From the NCBI GenBank assembly GCA_021741285.1, contig JAIOYD010000087.1, forward strand, positions 1 to 6,462: a stretch of DNA of 6,462 bases, in the 5' to 3' direction. Below the pieces are notes generated by a model. The model was not told where the DNA came from, made no database searches, and saw only the letters and a program-made list of their open reading frames with translations. Below, in pieces: positions 1 to 5,748 of the stretch. Position 1 is the stretch's first letter. Each line of letters starts with the position of its first letter. The position numbers and the translations under genes were made by a program. The DNA comes from Rickettsiaceae bacterium (GTDB lineage: Bacteria > Pseudomonadota > Alphaproteobacteria > Rickettsiales > Rickettsiaceae).

Positions 1-1
1 T

Positions 2-130
2 TCACCAGATTTGAATCTGATAGAAAAATTCTGGGCTAATATGAAACGTTGGATAAAGCAACAAATTACGCATTTTAATACTTTATATGACTCCCTAGTT
101 TCTTTCTTTAATTACGCTATCTCAAGTTGA
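2..130 (+). pseudogene. IS630-family transposase, C-terminal fragment (cut by the window edge)
   Basis: The open frame enters from the left edge and ends at TGA 128-130, giving 42 residues. It begins SPDLNLIEKFWANMKRWI, which matches the conserved C-terminal block of IS630/Tc1-mariner-like DDE transposases (usual form SPxLNPIExxW). The Glu at codon 8 is the expected third acidic residue of the DDE/DDD catalytic triad, which coordinates metal for strand cleavage and transfer. The rest of the fragment is a short helical tail of usual length, so the 3' end looks intact. Whether the element is complete to the left of the window cannot be seen. The right terminal inverted repeat would be expected within a few tens of bases of the stop, but cannot be identified without the left end. 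Confidence 0.85.
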
Positions 131-173
131 TTTACTATACTAGTTGGTTCTGGCCATATCTTACTACTCGGTG

Positions 174-564
174 TTAATCTCCTTCTCCTGCAAGTTCGAC
201 ATCTTGTGATGCTTTCTCTCCTCCTGCTTGAGATGGTTCTAAGACAGTGAGCGGCAAAATTTTACCCGCTTCTCGCGCAACTTGCCACTCTTCTTCTTTT
301 AACGGACTACGTATTAATGGAAATTTTGGCTTTGAAGAGGATGGAGCAGCTTCTACTGAAGCGGGGGCAACAATTTTAGGCATTAGTGCGGACCAATTGA
401 ACCTGGCTCCATCGGGTAGAGGGCTTGCTAATTCTTCCAGATCAATTGGTAAGTCAACTTTAAGACTTCTTATATTTGCTTTTATGATATCTCCAAATTA
501 CTATAATATACTCATTTAAAATTTCGATAAGTGCCGCAGCTATATGAGAGCTACTTAAGTAATT
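174..564 (-). pseudogene. Decayed gene of unknown family, frameshifted, 5' end missing
   Basis: Read on the minus strand, the 3' part is open from the stop at 498-500 down to TAA at 174-176, giving about 107 residues (FGDIIKANIRSLKVDLPIDLEEL near its start, rich in Pro, Ala and Glu later, ending ELAGEGD). Immediately upstream, in another frame, 562-564 onward reads NYLSSSHIAAALIEILNEYI and runs into the first frame at about 498-510. The best reading is one gene with a single-base frameshift. Upstream of that lies a stop at 565-567 and very AT-rich DNA, with no start codon, so the 5' end is lost. GC here is about 48% in places, higher than the flanks, which fits former coding sequence. An ATG at 381-383 could give a 69-residue product, but no Shine-Dalgarno is obvious. 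The complementary strand has an open frame at 247-519, which I take to be an antisense shadow. No family is recognised. Confidence 0.5.
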
Positions 565-637
565 TTAATATTAAAATATTAATAATTAGTTAACTTAATA
601 TTAATATTTATTAGCAACACCACAAGAGGTAAGTGAT

Positions 638-674
638 AAAAAAAGAGCCCTTATCCCTAGGCTAAGAAGCTCTT
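638..674 (-). terminator. Rho-independent terminator of the 771-1622 transcript
   Basis: On the minus strand, the stem AAGAGC (674-669) pairs with GCTCTT (648-643). An inner CTTA/TAAG helix sits around a small CCTAGG-containing loop, and the hairpin runs directly into seven T's (644-638). It lies about 100 nt beyond the stop codon of the minus-strand gene and has no T-run in the plus direction, so it is assigned to the minus strand. The transcript would therefore have a 3' UTR of about 130 nt. Confidence 0.75.
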
Positions 675-770
675 CTAATTTTAAGAATATCCAAAATTTA
701 TAGTCTTTAGGAGAAAAAGCTCTTGTTTGCCATTTTAAATTCTGAGGGGTATGCAAAAAAAACCCTAGAG

Positions 771-1622
771 TTAGAGTTCCATACCACCACTTTTACTAGG
801 CTGCTTAAGAGGTGCTACAGATTTCGGTACTGATTTTCTCTGATTTTGTTTCCTTACTAAATTATCATGAATCTTAGAAACTTGCTTCTTTATAAGAGGA
901 AGGGGAGTTGAAATTACTTGCCCTACTTTTTTTACTATTTGAGACTTTATAGAAGGCTTTGGCACGGAGGGTTTGGGTCCCTCTTGTTTTATTTTTTCTG
1001 CGAGTTTTTGAGTGTTTTCTTCTACACCCTTACTCGTTAGAGGACCCATATTCTCCTTAACAGCATTCTTGATTCCCTGAACACTAATAGCACTTTTTAT
1101 CTTTTGGCCAATTTCTGCACGTTTCTCTGGATCTTTAAGTGATTTAATATTTTTTCCAGCTTCTTTATACTTATCTTGCACCGCTTCAAAAGTAGTTTTT
1201 GGTACCCCAGCCTTTTTTGATGCCTCAACAGTTTGTTCCACCTGTTCACCAATATTCGTTGCTACATAAGCAGTCATAATTGCCGGCCCAACTCCTGGTA
1301 CCGCTGCAGCTGCTCCAGCAATAGCACCTTTTACCAGTGATTTGACTACTGAGCCCACTCCTAATTCTTCATTCCGCATAGATTGTTTAAAAGCGTAAAC
1401 AGCCGTAACAATCGACCCAAATACCGGTATAGCGCTAGCTGCTATCAATGCCGTCTTAGCGCCCATATCCACAGGATTGGTAGCAAAATGAGCAGGGAGG
1501 GATGCTATTCCAACACCCAAATTTTTAACGTCTCTTGCTACTCTACTGAAAAAACCTTTTTTCTCTACTTTTTTTGGAGAGTCAGTTTCGGGATTAATTT
1601 TGTTTGAATCACTTTTTGACAT
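771..1622 (-). CDS. Hypothetical basic protein with two Gly/Ala-rich hydrophobic segments (283 aa)
   Basis: I recognise no family. The chosen start is the ATG at 1622-1620 (MSKSDSNKIN), because AAGGA lies 5 nt before it. An in-frame ATG 15 codons upstream (1667) has no ribosome-binding site. The N-terminus is polar and charged (residues 1-30) with no signal peptide. Residues about 54-78 (MGAKTALIAASAIPVFGSIV is inside) and 92-121 (GAIAGAAAAVPGVGPAIM is inside) are hydrophobic, small-residue-rich segments joined by a short charged linker, resembling a helical membrane hairpin or glycine zipper. Residues 130-215 look helical and charged. The last 70 residues are Lys/Pro-rich (KPSVPKPSIKSQ) and strongly basic, ending SGGMEL. 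The layout suggests a membrane-associated or membrane-inserting protein, possibly secreted in a host-associated bacterium, but that is inference. The gene is a single unit, divergent from the 1965 gene, with its own terminator. Confidence 0.75.
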   Translation of the reverse strand: MSKSDSNKINPETDSPKKVEKKGFFSRVARDVKNLGVGIASLPAHFATNPVDMGAKTALIAASAIPVFGSIVTAVYAFKQSMRNEELGVGSVVKSLVKGAIAGAAAAVPGVGPAIMTAYVATNIGEQVEQTVEASKKAGVPKTTFEAVQDKYKEAGKNIKSLKDPEKRAEIGQKIKSAISVQGIKNAVKENMGPLTSKGVEENTQKLAEKIKQEGPKPSVPKPSIKSQIVKKVGQVISTPLPLIKKQVSKIHDNLVRKQNQRKSVPKSVAPLKQPSKSGGMEL

Positions 1623-1678
1623 AGAGTTCCTTATTTTTTTGTAAATTATAGATTTTAACTTTAACATATAAAACTTAA

Positions 1679-1684
1679 ATTATA
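1679..1684 (-). promoter_or_regulatory. Candidate -10 box for the 771-1622 gene
   Basis: The minus strand reads TATAAT exactly at 1684-1679. Transcription would start near 1672, giving a leader of about 50 nt. The matching -35 region (about 1702-1707, TAAGCA) is poor. A second TATAAT lies at 1650-1645, too close to the start codon to be preferred. In such AT-rich DNA an exact -10 box alone is weak evidence. Confidence 0.35.
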
Positions 1685-1863
1685 GTAAATTTATTATTTA
1701 ATGCTTATCTAATAATATAATTAAAAATGGTAATGTTGTTTAGGTTACAAAAATATATAAATTAAATCCTTAAATAATATATAAGGTACAACATAAGTTT
1801 TAAGATGAATTCATTATTATCTCCTTTTCGAAACATAGAAAGATGCAGAAACAAGTGATTTTT

Positions 1864-1887
1864 TAAAAGTTAATATATTAACTTTTA
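1864..1887. promoter_or_regulatory. 24-bp perfect palindrome, candidate operator
   Basis: The half-site TAAAAGTTAATA (1864-1875) is followed without a spacer by its exact reverse complement (1876-1887). The dyad overlaps where the -35 region of the putative 1965 promoter would lie. Its position suggests a binding site for a dimeric regulator. It has no loop, so it is less convincing as an RNA hairpin. Low sequence complexity tempers this. Confidence 0.45.
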
Positions 1888-1908
1888 CTTAACTATATAG
1901 CTTTAAAC

Positions 1909-1914
1909 TATAAT
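1909..1914 (+). promoter_or_regulatory. Candidate -10 box for the 75-aa gene
   Basis: An exact TATAAT lies about 50 bp before the start codon. The best -35 match is TTTACT at 1884-1889, with a rather long 19-bp spacer. That -35 overlaps the right arm of the 24-bp palindrome, so a factor bound there could block or recruit RNA polymerase. Confidence 0.4.
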
Positions 1915-1964
1915 TAGGTTTCTCGCAAGAAATCTTTGGTAACAAAAAAATCTAGGGAGGTTAT

Positions 1965-2192
1965 ATGGATCCACTAACTATTGGTATAGTAGCGATGGGT
2001 TGCTCGCTTATAATTGCAGCCACAAACCTTACAATGTGTAGCCTACAAACTTGCACGGCAGTAAAAAAGTCTTATGACGGAGATAGTACAGATAGTGGTC
2101 ATAACTTATCAGATGACCACCATAAAGCTGAATTACATGATGACCATCCTCTTGTCGAACTTGTAGGAAAAGTTATTACAACACATGAATGA
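1965..2192 (+). CDS. Small membrane protein with Cys residues and Asp/His-rich tail (75 aa)
   Basis: The start is supported by AGGGAGG at 1954-1960, 4 nt before the ATG. The N-terminal residues 6-25 form one hydrophobic segment (IGIVAMGCSLIIAATNLTMC) and contain Cys13 and Cys25; Cys30 follows. The tail, residues 38-75, is acidic and histidine-rich, with a repeated Asp-Asp-His (50-52 and 59-61) in DDHHKAELHDDH and six His in total. This would suit metal binding at a membrane face, which is inference. AMGC only loosely resembles a lipobox, so a lipoprotein is possible but unlikely. No family is recognised. The gene stands alone, with a promoter and palindrome upstream and a stem-loop just after its stop. 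It lies 279 bp upstream of dps on the same strand, so an iron or redox link is suggested only by position. Confidence 0.7.
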   Translation: MDPLTIGIVAMGCSLIIAATNLTMCSLQTCTAVKKSYDGDSTDSGHNLSDDHHKAELHDDHPLVELVGKVITTHE

Positions 2193-2213
2193 TATTTAGC
2201 TTATTTATACAGA

Positions 2214-2245
2214 GTATGAGGTAGTAAGTTTTTACTATCTCATAC
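2214..2245 (+). terminator. 14-bp stem-loop after the 75-aa gene, possible terminator
   Basis: GTATGAGGTAGTAA (2214-2227) pairs with 2232-2245 around a GTTT loop. The single non-Watson-Crick position (2221/2238) is a G-U pair in plus-strand RNA but a C-A mismatch in minus-strand RNA, so the structure favours plus-strand transcripts. It starts 22 nt after the stop codon. No T-run follows, so it may protect a 3' end or pause polymerase rather than act as a classic intrinsic terminator. Confidence 0.5.
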
Positions 2246-2395
2246 AGAGATGAAAGATTTCAACAGAAAAAGGATAAGTAATTTATACCAGTAGCTTATT
2301 CATCATTTATTCTAGCTATTTTAAGATATTTTTGTGGGAAGTGTCATAAATCAACTGAGCCAACCATTAACCTGTAGGGGTTAGTCCTTTTATTA

Positions 2396-2425
2396 TTGAC
2401 AGTATGTACTAAGTATTGCTACAAC
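2396..2425 (+). promoter_or_regulatory. Candidate promoter of the dps-cioAB operon
   Basis: A consensus -35 TTGACA lies at 2396-2401, followed after 18 bp by TACAAC (2420-2425, four of six -10 matches). A TAGAAT at 2432-2437 is a better -10 box but lacks a correctly spaced -35. Either would give a leader of about 30-40 nt before dps. No clear FNR-type TTGAT-N4-ATCAA site is visible. Confidence 0.35.
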
Positions 2426-2471
2426 TAATTATAGAATAAACTAAGTGAGTTGTGTAAAATAGGAGAGTATT

Positions 2472-2909
2472 ATGGCTAATAAACCGTTAATAGAGAGTCT
2501 CAAAAACGTACTAGCCGATAATTATGCCCTATACCTTAAAACTCAAAATTATCACTGGAATGTTGAAGGTCCAAATTTTAATGGCCTACACTTGTTATTT
2601 GAGGAGCAATATATCGCCCTTGCAGAAGCGATTGATACAGTAGCGGAACTTATCAGGGCTTTAGGAGAAAAAGCTCCTGGCACGTTCGATAGTTATATCA
2701 AAAGAACCTCAATCAAATCTGGAAATGAAAATTCTTCTGCAGAAGAAATGATTAAAGAACTAGCCGAAGATCAGGCATTGATTCAAAAAACCTTACAACA
2801 ATGCCTTGAACTAGCACAAAAAATAGGTGACGAAGTAGTAACAGGCTTTATAGTTGAACGTTTAACATTTCATCGCAAAGCATCGTGGATGCTCAAAAGC
2901 AGTTTATAG
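2472..2909 (+). CDS. dps: Dps family ferroxidase / DNA-protection protein
   Basis: Dps forms a hollow dodecamer that oxidises Fe(II) with H2O2 and stores it as ferric mineral, suppressing Fenton chemistry; some members also bind DNA. The 145-residue protein has the family's four-helix ferritin-like pattern. Its ferroxidase residues are His28 (in NYHWNVEG), His40, Glu44, Asp55 and Glu59. Their spacing of 12, 4, 11 and 4 equals that of E. coli His51, His63, Asp67, Asp78 and Glu82, with Glu in place of Asp at the third site. The N-terminus is short and has only two Lys (4 and 11), so strong DNA binding through a Lys-rich tail as in E. coli is not expected. The start has AGGAG 6 nt upstream. The C-terminus is somewhat short for the family. 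The next gene's ribosome-binding site lies just past the stop, making dps the first gene of an operon with the bd oxidase. An 18-nt stretch (2659-2676) is repeated exactly at 705-722. Confidence 0.93.
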   Translation: MANKPLIESLKNVLADNYALYLKTQNYHWNVEGPNFNGLHLLFEEQYIALAEAIDTVAELIRALGEKAPGTFDSYIKRTSIKSGNENSSAEEMIKELAEDQALIQKTLQQCLELAQKIGDEVVTGFIVERLTFHRKASWMLKSSL

Positions 2910-2923
2910 ATCCGGAGTATCTG

Positions 2924-4330
2924 GTGTTTGAATTTGATCCGATTTTACTAGCGCGAATTCAATTTGCATTCACGATTAGTTTCCATATTATATTCCCAGC
3001 CTTTACAATAGGGCTATCAAGCTTTTTAGCAGTACTTGAATGGCGTTGGTTAGCAACCGGTAACAATCATTTCCGTGATATCTATAAATTCTGGATAAAG
3101 ATTTTTGCAGTCGCATTCGGTATGGGCGTTGTGTCTGGCGTAGTTATGTCTTACCAATTTGGCACTAACTGGTCACTATTTTCTGACCGCGTAGCGAATG
3201 TCCTTGGACCGTTGCTTGGTTTTGAGGTACTAACAGCCTTTTTTCTTGAAGCATCTTTCCTTGGTATAATGCTGTTTGGTTGGGATAGAGTAAGCAAAAA
3301 AATGCACTTCACAGCAACATGTATAGTAGCAGTCGGCACATTAATTTCTGCATTTTGGATTTTAGCTGCCAATAGCTGGATGCAAACCCCTCAGGGTTTT
3401 ATTATAGAACCTGACGGGCGTTTAATGCCAACTAATTGGCTAGAAATTATTTTTAACCCCTCTTTTCCTTATCGTTTTGCACATATGATAACAGCCGCTT
3501 ATCTGACTACAGCATTTGTGGTTGGTGGAGTGGGATCATTTTATTTATGGAATAAACGTCATTTACAACATGCACGGATAATGCTGGGAATGGCTACTAT
3601 GATGGCTGCATTAGTAGCACCGATGCAACTTATTATTGGTCATATGCATGGTGAAAATACTAGAGAATACCAACCAGTAAAAGTTGCTGCAATGGAAGGT
3701 AATTGGGAGCATACAACTAATGCACCTTTATATTTATTTGGTTGGCCAAATCAGCAAAAAGAAACAACGGAATTTGGCATTACAATTCCAAATGGTGCAA
3801 GCTTAGTGTTAACTGGCAAGGCAGACGGCGAAATTCCAAATCTTAAATCTTTTGCGCCGGAAGACCGCCCACCTGTAGTGTGGGTTTTTTGGAGTTTTCG
3901 TGTTATGGTTGGGATAGGGATGTTAATGATATTAGTTGGTGCGTTAAGCGCCACACAGTATTTTCGTAAAAAATTATTTGACAGCAGGTGGTTACATGGC
4001 CTTTGGATGATTATGATGCCTTCTGGTTTTATTGCCTTGCTAGCAGGCTGGTTTGTTACTGAAATTGGTCGCCAACCTTGGACTGCATATGGTGTCATTC
4101 GTACTATACATTCAGTTTCTCCAGCTATACTAGGGCCACAAGTTGCATGGTCTCTACTTGCTTTTGTAGTGATGTATATATTTGTGTTTGGCGCAGGTAG
4201 CTACTATATTCTGACACTAATTGGTAAGGGCATTAGTATATCTGAAGAAAAAGAGCAATTCTACAAACACGGTCTCGAGTCTTCTGTGATCGAAGCGAGG
4301 AAGCCCAAAAATGGAGGAAACAGTGTTTGA
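2924..4330 (+). CDS. cydA: Cytochrome bd quinol oxidase subunit I (cyanide-insensitive type)
   Basis: Inner-membrane subunit that binds quinol and hemes b558, b595 and d, and reduces O2 to water. In the 468-aa form, the heme ligands are His21 (SFHIIFP), His187 (RFAHMITAAY) and Met328 (WSFRVM). Glu101 and Glu109 match E. coli Glu99/Glu107. Q-loop Lys253 and Glu258 (QPVKVAAMEG) match Lys252/Glu257, and Glu380 in TEIGRQPW lies 52 residues after Met328, as in E. coli (393/445). The Q-loop is short, as in the CioA branch. About nine membrane helices are expected. I chose GTG at 2924 because GGAG (2914-2917) lies 6 nt before it, and because it leaves the usual short N-terminus before ARIQFAF. A GTG at 2885, inside dps and giving 481 aa, has no ribosome-binding site. 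The gene starts 14 nt after dps and overlaps cydB by 20 nt. It could equally be named cioA. Confidence 0.95.
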   Translation: MFEFDPILLARIQFAFTISFHIIFPAFTIGLSSFLAVLEWRWLATGNNHFRDIYKFWIKIFAVAFGMGVVSGVVMSYQFGTNWSLFSDRVANVLGPLLGFEVLTAFFLEASFLGIMLFGWDRVSKKMHFTATCIVAVGTLISAFWILAANSWMQTPQGFIIEPDGRLMPTNWLEIIFNPSFPYRFAHMITAAYLTTAFVVGGVGSFYLWNKRHLQHARIMLGMATMMAALVAPMQLIIGHMHGENTREYQPVKVAAMEGNWEHTTNAPLYLFGWPNQQKETTEFGITIPNGASLVLTGKADGEIPNLKSFAPEDRPPVVWVFWSFRVMVGIGMLMILVGALSATQYFRKKLFDSRWLHGLWMIMMPSGFIALLAGWFVTEIGRQPWTAYGVIRTIHSVSPAILGPQVAWSLLAFVVMYIFVFGAGSYYILTLIGKGISISEEKEQFYKHGLESSVIEARKPKNGGNSV

Positions 4331-5345
4331 TTTCTCGTCTTTTTTCGATTTACCCTTAATTTGGGGATTGCTTATTGCTAGTGCCATCTTTCTTTACGTA
4401 TTATTAGATGGCTTTGATCTTGGAGTTGGCATCATATTCCCATTTGCTCCATCAGATAAGTGTCGTGATCGAATGATGAATTCTATTGCGCCATTTTGGG
4501 ATGGTAACGAAACATGGTTAGTGCTTGGTGGAGGCGGACTTTTTGCAGCTTTTCCTCTTGCTTATGCAATTCTTATGCCAGCATTTTATATTCCAATTAT
4601 TGTTATGCTGCTTGGTTTAATTATGAGGGGTGTAGCCTTCGAATTCCGCTTTAAGGCTGAAGGAAAGTCACGTAATATATGGGATTATGCATTTCATTTT
4701 GGATCGCTGGGCGCAGCTTTTTGTCAGGGCATGATTCTAGGAGCTTTTGTGCAAGGAGTTGAAATAAGTGGACGTAATTTTTCTGGAGGACCATTTGATT
4801 GGGCAACTGGGTTCTCTGTTATGACTGGTATTGCAGTAGTTTTTGGTTATGCACTTTTAGGGTCGACATGGCTGGTTATGAAAACCGAAGATATAACACA
4901 AGATTGGGCACGTAAAGTAGCTTCTTATGTACTATTTTTTGTTGGTTTATTTATGATGTTAGTAAGCATAGCAATGCCTTTTCTCAACGAATGTATACAA
5001 AAATTGTGGTTTAGTAGCCCAAATATTTATTATTTATTACCAATTCCTTTGCTTACCGCAGCCCTATTTCTCCTAGTTTGGTATGATCTACACCACCAAA
5101 AGCACGAATACCGACCATTTATTGCTAGTGTAGGGATTTTCTTGTTTGGTTACTTAGGATTAGGTGTTAGCTTATTCCCTTGGATTATTCCATATCAATA
5201 TGATATTTGGCAAGCAGCTGCATCTGGACCGGGGCTGTCCTTAATGCTAGTAGGCGTTATCCCTTTGCTACCATTAATTCTTGGGTATACAGGTTATTGT
5301 TACTATGTCTTTCGAGGGAAATCTGGTCATGATCCTATGTATTAA
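4311..5345 (+). CDS. cydB: Cytochrome bd quinol oxidase subunit II (cyanide-insensitive type)
   Basis: Partner of CydA in the inner-membrane bd oxidase; it stabilises the hemes and contributes to the proton path. The 344-residue, multi-helix protein has the family signatures LLDGFDLGVG (Asp33, Asp36) and APFWDGNETWLVLGGGGLFA (Asp64, equivalent to E. coli Asp58). It ends with the usual helix and YYVFRGKSG tail of CioB-type proteins. The ATG at 4311 overlaps the end of cydA and has GAGG about 10 nt upstream. A GTG at 4323 (340 aa) has a stronger site, GGAGG, 5 nt upstream, and may be the true start. Either way translation is coupled to cydA. The end overlaps the small third-subunit gene. No truncation or frameshift is seen. 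It could equally be named cioB. Confidence 0.95.
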   Translation: MEETVFDFSSFFDLPLIWGLLIASAIFLYVLLDGFDLGVGIIFPFAPSDKCRDRMMNSIAPFWDGNETWLVLGGGGLFAAFPLAYAILMPAFYIPIIVMLLGLIMRGVAFEFRFKAEGKSRNIWDYAFHFGSLGAAFCQGMILGAFVQGVEISGRNFSGGPFDWATGFSVMTGIAVVFGYALLGSTWLVMKTEDITQDWARKVASYVLFFVGLFMMLVSIAMPFLNECIQKLWFSSPNIYYLLPIPLLTAALFLLVWYDLHHQKHEYRPFIASVGIFLFGYLGLGVSLFPWIIPYQYDIWQAAASGPGLSLMLVGVIPLLPLILGYTGYCYYVFRGKSGHDPMY

Positions 5346-5484
5346 ACAATCAATAATATCATATCTCAAAGCCTCTCCTAAGCTAAAACAATGGTTATGG
5401 TTTATTATTCTTTGGTTTGGTGGACTAGGTTCAGTACTGTTGCTAAGCTATCCAATAAAACTGTTGATTAAATTCTCTCAGTAA
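5329..5484 (+). CDS. DUF2474/CydX-like small subunit of cytochrome bd
   Basis: This 51-residue protein has a basic N-terminus and one membrane helix at residues 21-42 (QWLWFIILWFGGLGSVLLLS), followed by YPIKLLIKF. The Trp-Leu-Trp start, the WFGG centre and the basic end match DUF2474, a family of single-helix proteins encoded directly after CioAB. By analogy with E. coli CydX, it should bind the oxidase and stabilise its hemes. I chose ATG 5329, which overlaps the end of cydB by 17 nt and has GAGGG about 10 nt upstream. In-frame upstream options (ATG 5305, TTG 5281) lie deeper in cydB and lack a site. It is the last gene of the operon; no clear terminator follows. Identification rests on pattern and position. 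Confidence 0.75.
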   Translation: MILCIKQSIISYLKASPKLKQWLWFIILWFGGLGSVLLLSYPIKLLIKFSQ

Positions 5485-5580
5485 ATCTAACTAATTACTA
5501 GAACAGCTCTCCCCAAATTAAACTCAGTTGGTTATAAATATAAAAATTTAAATAAATATTAATATTAGTTAATTTTATGC

Positions 5581-5609
5581 TTGACTTTAATTTTGATTAT
5601 TGTTAATAT
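5581..5609 (+). promoter_or_regulatory. Sigma70-type promoter for the 30-codon ORF and UIM-like gene
   Basis: TTGACT (5581-5586, five of six) and TAATAT (5604-5609, four of six) are separated by exactly 17 bp. Transcription would start near 5616, about 30 nt before the ATG at 5647. This is the best-spaced promoter in the window, and it separates this unit from the bd operon. Confidence 0.6.
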
Positions 5610-5646
5610 GGTAAATACAAATTAATTAACTCAAATAGGTATTATT

Positions 5647-5739
5647 ATGAACATAGTAGGAATAAAACACGGAAATCAAGTTTATTTCGTTAATGCAGAT
5701 AACTATAATAATATTAACAGTATCGCAAGGAATACTTAG
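5647..5739 (+). CDS. 30-codon ORF, leader peptide or broken 5' end of the next gene
   Basis: The ORF reads MNIVGIKHGNQVYFVNADNY and on to IARNT, then TAG at 5737-5739. Its ribosome-binding site is weak (AGG only). It is in the same frame as the 208-residue gene, with only the TAG and three codons between them, so reading through the stop would give one 242-residue product. The TAG overlaps the next gene's AGGGAG ribosome-binding site, which would allow translational coupling. It may be a leader peptide, a true N-terminus cut off by an amber mutation, or noise. No family is recognised. Confidence 0.35.
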   Translation: MNIVGIKHGNQVYFVNADNYNNINSIARNT

Positions 5740-5748
5740 GGAGCAGTT

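Larger units (their letters stand above)
1623..1964. other. Divergent intergenic region, AT-rich
   Basis: These 342 bases separate the minus-strand gene from the small plus-strand gene. They hold the leader and candidate promoter of the former (to about 1710), the palindrome at 1864-1887, and the candidate promoter and strong ribosome-binding site of the latter. Between about 1715 and 1860 I see no convincing gene, RNA gene or strong hairpin, only AT-rich sequence. Confidence 0.6.

Noticed and set aside
247..519. Plus-strand 90-codon open frame
   Set aside because: It lies opposite the more protein-like minus-strand reading, its sequence shows no recognisable features, and it has no ribosome-binding site.
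565..582. Palindrome TTAATATT-AA-AATATTAA
   Set aside because: It is pure A/T low-complexity sequence with a two-base loop and no associated promoter or gene start.
724..760. Minus-strand ATG reading MANKSFFS, similar to the Dps start MANKP
   Set aside because: It is only eight codons long with no ribosome-binding site; the MANK match is too short to mean anything alone.
1798..1835. Minus-strand AAAAGGAG followed by ATG (near 1817)
   Set aside because: The site looks like a good translation start, but the frame stops after four codons (MNSS).
2249..2293. 14-codon ORF (MKDFNRKRISNLYQ)
   Set aside because: It is too short and has no ribosome-binding site.
2346..2357. TAAATCAACT, the reverse complement of AGTTGATTTA at 125-134, as a possible solo IS630 end
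   Set aside because: Ten-base matches are expected by chance in AT-rich DNA of this length, and the flanks do not match.
2368..2390. TAACC/GGTTA hairpin followed by a T-rich stretch, as a terminator
   Set aside because: The stem is only 5 bp and the T-run is short; the 2214-2245 stem-loop is far stronger and nearer the gene.
3151..4098. Minus-strand open frames within cydA
   Set aside because: They are antisense shadows of a clearly identified coding region.
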